DNA of 7,995 nt from Betaproteobacteria bacterium (GTDB lineage: Bacteria > Pseudomonadota > Gammaproteobacteria > Burkholderiales > SG8-39), in contig VGIE01000087.1 in the NCBI GenBank assembly GCA_016867955.1, positions 1 to 7,995 on the forward strand. The letters run 5' to 3'. A program made the translations under genes and the position numbers. The number at the start of each line of letters is the position of its first letter. Positions within the stretch are counted from its first letter, which is position 1. Below, piece by piece: positions 6,336 to 7,995 of the stretch. The notes under the pieces were generated by a model. It searched no databases. It saw only the letters and a list, made by a program, of their open reading frames with translations, and was not told the origin of the DNA.

Positions 6336-6365
6336 TTGACGCTGCGGCTTCCCCGGCCGCATAAT
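6336..6365 (+). promoter_or_regulatory. Sigma70-like promoter for the SnoaL-like/crotonase pair
   Basis: TTGACG (6336-6341), an 18-base spacer and CATAAT (6360-6365) match the sigma70 consensus at 5 of 6 positions in each hexamer, the best promoter match in the window. Transcription would begin near 6372 and yield a leader of about 135 bases before the ATG at 6508. The in-frame ATG at 6364 lies inside the -10 and so cannot be the start. Confidence 0.6.
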
Positions 6366-6420
6366 GGCCCGCCGTCCAAAACACCCGTTCAATTGCTTCG
6401 CGGCGTCGTGGTGGCACCCT

Positions 6421-6475
6421 CGCCGGTTAGTGTGTCACGGGGTGGTCGCGTGGACAAGTACCGGCGGCACCGGCG
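6421..6475 (+). repeat. Leader repeats able to form alternative stems
   Basis: CGCCGGT (6421-6427) is the exact reverse complement of ACCGGCG, which occurs twice, at 6460-6466 and 6469-6475. The first element can therefore pair with either copy, but not both, in the RNA leader before the SnoaL-like gene. The stems are only 7 bp with loops of 32 or more bases, so this is a structural possibility and not a recognised riboswitch. Confidence 0.25.
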
Positions 6476-6507
6476 TGCACAGCCTGCCGACCTATCGAGA
6501 CACGACG

Positions 6508-6978
6508 ATGAACGATCCACGCCTGTACAGCCTGCCGCGCCATCTGCCCTTCGACGACTGGTTCGCCATCCAGCAGCTCCACGCGGCGTACGCGCTCGCC
6601 GTGGACGGCATGGACTTCGAGGCGATGGGGCGCCTTTTCACCGACGACATCGTCCTTGACCTGGACCTTGCCGCGCCCGAGCTGCCGGCGCGCGGCCGCG
6701 CAGCGGCGGTCAATGCCCTGCGCAGCCGGCGCGAAGGCGCGGCGCTGATGGGCGGCGCGTTGCGCCGCCATGTCATCTCCAACCTGCTCATCCTCGCCGC
6801 CACATCCAACCGCATCGACGCCTGCGTTGTCATGCAGCTCATCGAGACCCGGCCCGAGGGCGTGCGCATCCTGCAGACCTCGGTGTACACCGACGTGTTC
6901 CGCCGCGGCCAGGGCCCCGCGGGGCCCTGGCTGTTCGCCGAGCGCCGCCTGAAGCGCGACGTCGCCGGCAGCAGGTAG
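6508..6978 (+). CDS. SnoaL-like / NTF2-fold small enzyme
   Basis: This encodes a 156-residue cytoplasmic protein of the NTF2-like superfamily (SnoaL-like domain), whose members include small dehydratases, isomerases and hydrolases, and which also covers ring-hydroxylating dioxygenase beta subunits. Family pattern: helices at WFAIQQLHAAYALAVDGMD (18-36), then EAMGRLFTDDIVLDL (38-52), RRHVISNLLI (86-95), and the closing strands SVYTDVFRR (125-133) and GPWLFAERRLKRD (139-151). Asp33 and His88 fall where the dehydrochlorinase LinA, and similarly scytalone dehydratase, place their catalytic Asp-His pair, which suggests lyase or isomerase activity. This alignment was made by eye. There is no alpha subunit of a ring-hydroxylating oxygenase nearby, which argues against the beta-subunit role. 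The start ATG has only a weak upstream site (GAGA). It precedes the crotonase gene by 58 bp, probably in one transcript. Confidence 0.85.
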   Translation: MNDPRLYSLPRHLPFDDWFAIQQLHAAYALAVDGMDFEAMGRLFTDDIVLDLDLAAPELPARGRAAAVNALRSRREGAALMGGALRRHVISNLLILAATSNRIDACVVMQLIETRPEGVRILQTSVYTDVFRRGQGPAGPWLFAERRLKRDVAGSR

Positions 6979-7036
6979 GGTGCCGCCTGATCCTCTCCCA
7001 GCAGACAAACCCCGACCGAACTCAAGGAGCCCCGAC

Positions 7037-7834
7037 ATGACGACCTGGCGCCACATCCTCGTCGAAAAAAGGGATGGCATCGGCCGCATCATCCTCAACC
7101 GGCCCAAGCTGAAGAACCCGATGGACCGCATCACCACCGAGGAGATCCACGACGCGATGCTGCAGCACCTGGCCGACGACGAGGTCGTGGTGCTGGAGAT
7201 AACCGGTGCAGGCGATGCCTTCTGCGCCGGCGGCGACATCAACGAGATGAAGAAGTTCCCGGGCATGAGCGCGGACGAGGCCTCGGAATGGGCGCAGCCC
7301 ATCATCGCCGCGCACCGTCTCATGCTGAACGCTCAAAAGCCGGTGATCGCCACCGTGAACGGCCCCGCGCTCGCCGGCGGCTTCGGCCTCGCCGGCATGT
7401 GCGACATCCTCATCGCCACGCGCAACGCCACCTTCGGCGCCACCGAGGTGAAGATCGGCATCTTCCCGATGATCATCGTGGCGCACCTCGCGCGCGCGCT
7501 GCCGAGGAAGCGCCTGCTCGAGATGATGATGACCGGCGAGCCGATCGACGCCGCGGAGGCCCGCGCCCTCGGCTTCGTCAGCAAGGTGGTGGACACCCGC
7601 GAGCAGATGGACGAGCTCGTCGCCGGCTACGCGAAGAAATTCGCGCGGGTCAGCCCCACGGCCATCATGATGGGCCGGCGCGCCTTCAACCTTCTCACCG
7701 AGATGTCCGCCGACGAGGCGCTGCGCGCCGCGCAGTTCTTCAACCTGCGCTTCACCATGGGCGAGGATTTCCGCGAAGGCGCGGCATCGTTTCTCGAGAA
7801 GCGCAGGCCCAAGTGGCGCAAGCTCCAGGCGTGA
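7037..7834 (+). CDS. Enoyl-CoA hydratase/isomerase family protein (crotonase fold)
   Basis: This encodes a 265-residue crotonase-fold enzyme acting on an acyl-CoA thioester, of normal length. The oxyanion hole is formed by FCAGGD (62-67, Ala64) and GPALAGGFG (109-117, Gly114), and MCDILIAT (121-128) follows. Of the two glutamates of rat enoyl-CoA hydratase, the one equivalent to Glu164 is present as Glu137 in FGATEVKIG, but the Glu144 position is Gly117. Single-glutamate members include delta3-delta2-enoyl-CoA isomerases and other hydratase-like or lyase enzymes, so isomerase or atypical hydratase is more likely than classical beta-oxidation hydratase. A C-terminal trimerisation helix region with FREGAASFLEKRRPKW (245-260) is family-typical. 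The start is supported by AAGGAG 7 bases upstream. It lies downstream of the SnoaL-like gene; the CoA requirement implies that a ligase or transferase exists elsewhere. Confidence 0.95.
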   Translation: MTTWRHILVEKRDGIGRIILNRPKLKNPMDRITTEEIHDAMLQHLADDEVVVLEITGAGDAFCAGGDINEMKKFPGMSADEASEWAQPIIAAHRLMLNAQKPVIATVNGPALAGGFGLAGMCDILIATRNATFGATEVKIGIFPMIIVAHLARALPRKRLLEMMMTGEPIDAAEARALGFVSKVVDTREQMDELVAGYAKKFARVSPTAIMMGRRAFNLLTEMSADEALRAAQFFNLRFTMGEDFREGAASFLEKRRPKWRKLQA

Positions 7835-7898
7835 CAATCGATCAGCGCCTGCGAACTGAAGCAGATTCCCCGCAGCACCGCAGCGGCCATGCAATCCG

Positions 7899-7995
7899 TC
7901 AGCGCACGTGCGGGATGACTTCCTCGCCGAACATCTGGATGGCGTCGCGCGCCTCGGCGAAGCTGGGCCCCAGCGGCACGCGGAAGCGGATGTCC
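7899..7995 (-). CDS. C-terminal end of a second luciferase-like monooxygenase (partial)
   Basis: Only the last 31 codons and stop are in the window; the gene enters from the right edge on the minus strand. The translation ends with FRVPLGPSF, then a helix EARDAIQMFGEEVIPHVR and stop. A terminal amphipathic helix ending in a GEEVIPH-type sequence is typical of the C-terminus of LLM-class flavin/F420-dependent oxidoreductases, and the frame ends cleanly 64 bp from the convergent crotonase stop. If correct, the locus holds two LLM enzymes. The fragment is too short for certainty, so the family call is moderate. Confidence 0.6.
   Translation of the reverse strand, partial: DIRFRVPLGPSFAEARDAIQMFGEEVIPHVR

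Larger units (their letters stand above)
6160..6507. other. 348-bp divergent regulatory gap
   Basis: This gene-free stretch separates two divergently transcribed genes. It holds a good sigma70-like promoter pointing right (6336-6365), a long GC-rich inverted repeat (6240-6278) and a roughly 135-base leader with short repeats (6421-6475). No clear promoter for the minus-strand gene was found; GATATT on the minus strand (6189-6184) is a weak -10 candidate. Frames remain open through it, but the translations are Arg/Pro-rich and look like GC-driven shadows. Confidence 0.7.

Noticed and set aside
4594..6339. 581-codon plus-strand frame spanning SDR, convergent junction and NMO-like gene
   Set aside because: It is His/Arg/Leu-rich, crosses two real genes in other frames, and shows no domain; a GC-driven shadow.
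6160..6417. N-terminal extension of the nitronate monooxygenase-like protein by 86 codons
   Set aside because: The extension is Arg/Gly/Ala-rich, without a recognisable domain or signal, and crosses the rightward promoter; the protein starts naturally at MRTRIC.
6364..6507. Upstream ATG for the SnoaL-like gene
   Set aside because: It lies inside the CATAAT -10 element, and the added residues do not resemble the family, whose homology begins after 6508.
7835..7898. Terminator between the crotonase gene and the convergent partial gene
   Set aside because: No stem of useful length or T-run could be found in these 64 bases.

Overview
This is a GC-rich, densely coded stretch whose genes keep strongly G/C-biased third codon positions. 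A Bug/TctC-type periplasmic solute receptor sits among CoA- and flavin-linked catabolic genes. That mix is typical of Burkholderiales-type Betaproteobacteria (for example Alcaligenaceae, Comamonadaceae or Burkholderiaceae). This assignment is inferred from gene content and composition, not from any phylogenetic marker.

Layout, left to right: a cytochrome P450 (+, 173-1450) behind a candidate promoter with a perfect palindrome at its -35; a convergent TspO/MBR membrane protein (-, 1482-1988); a divergent exported Bug/TctC receptor (+, 2216-3181); a luciferase-like flavin monooxygenase (+, 3375-4268) coupled with a 2-bp gap to a short-chain dehydrogenase (+, 4271-5026); a convergent nitronate monooxygenase-like FMN enzyme (-, 5047-6159); a 348-bp divergent regulatory gap with the best sigma70-type promoter in the window; a SnoaL-like/NTF2-fold protein (+, 6508-6978) and a crotonase-fold enoyl-CoA hydratase/isomerase (+, 7037-7834), probably co-transcribed; and the C-terminal end of a second luciferase-like monooxygenase (-, 7899-7995, cut by the window edge).

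Taken together this looks like part of a catabolic island for a hydrophobic, probably cyclic compound. A P450 and flavin monooxygenases would activate the substrate, an SDR would oxidise alcohols to ketones, a small NTF2-fold lyase/isomerase and a crotonase would handle unsaturated or CoA-bound intermediates, and a Bug protein would bind a carboxylic acid. The substrate cannot be named from the sequence, and the genes lie in at least five transcription units rather than one operon. No RNA genes, insertion sequences, CRISPR arrays or phage genes are visible. No clearly new system is apparent. The most interesting points are enzyme-level departures from family norms (P450 I-helix and post-heme segment, a crotonase with one catalytic glutamate, an Asp-His pair in the SnoaL-like protein) and several inverted repeats placed on candidate promoters.
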